Source of the DNA: Acidobacteriota bacterium
GTDB taxonomy: Bacteria; Acidobacteriota; Terriglobia; UBA7540
DNA: 6,971 nucleotides
Assembly: GCA_021827245.1 (NCBI GenBank)
Contig: JAKAWN010000355.1
Coordinates: 1 to 6,971 of the forward strand
Reading direction: 5' to 3'
Made by a program: the position numbers and the translations under genes. Every line of letters starts with the position of its first letter. The stretch's first letter is position 1. Shown here one piece after another: positions 6,928-6,971 of the stretch. The notes under the pieces were generated by a model. That model was not told where the DNA came from and made no database searches. It saw nothing but the letters and a program-made list of their open reading frames with translations.

Positions 6928-6934
6928 AGAAGGG
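6928..6934 (+). promoter_or_regulatory. Ribosome binding site of the gene at the right edge
   Basis: AGAAGGG begins directly after the surA-like stop codon and lies nine bases before the ATG at 6944 (six before an in-frame TTG at 6941). It supports a real gene start at the edge. Confidence 0.5.
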
Positions 6935-6943
6935 CAGACTTTG

Positions 6944-6971
6944 ATGAAAGAGATTTACGTGGCCGACCTGA
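6944..6971 (+). CDS. Start of an unidentified gene (nine codons; possibly a YhaM-type OB-fold/HD nuclease)
   Basis: Only M-K-E-I-Y-V-A-D-L is visible before the window ends. A good ribosome site precedes it, and the gap to the upstream stop is 16 bases, so it probably continues the operon. The residues resemble the opening of YhaM-type 3'-5' exoribonucleases (OB-fold plus HD domain), but nine residues cannot establish that. It could be another protein altogether. Confidence 0.4.

Overview
This window reads as an ordinary chromosomal segment of a diderm (Gram-negative type) bacterium. The diderm reading rests on an ADP-heptose/LPS-type nucleotidyltransferase and a secreted SurA-like periplasmic folding factor. 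The start of a glutamate-1-semialdehyde aminotransferase gene shows the C5 route to tetrapyrroles, which argues against an alphaproteobacterium. The stand-alone RfaE2, the single-parvulin SurA-like protein and the RfaE2-Mfd-SurA order would suit Acidobacteriota, but that placement is inferred from memory of protein style and was not searched. I saw no mobile elements, CRISPR array, rRNA or tRNA genes.

Layout: two genes run leftward from a divergent intergenic region at about 1593-1706. The first is a FAD-dependent geranylgeranyl-reductase-family oxidoreductase, which probably starts at a TTG with a strong Shine-Dalgarno site. It is followed 46 bases later by hemL, which runs off the left edge. 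Rightward from the same region come rfaE2 (GTG start, no Shine-Dalgarno site, an extended -10 box directly upstream), mfd, a surA-like peptidyl-prolyl isomerase gene after a leader of about 100 bases, and the first nine codons of another gene at the right edge.

The rightward genes are closely spaced and probably form one operon that mixes envelope biogenesis (activated heptose, outer-membrane protein folding) with transcription-coupled DNA repair. The leftward pair joins tetrapyrrole precursor synthesis to a probable isoprenoid-chain reductase. No complete unknown system is visible. The points most worth a second look are the possible leaderless start of rfaE2, two inverted repeats in the divergent promoter region, a missing conserved aspartate in RfaE2, a His-to-Met change in the parvulin domain, and the orphan geranylgeranyl-reductase-like enzyme beside hemL.
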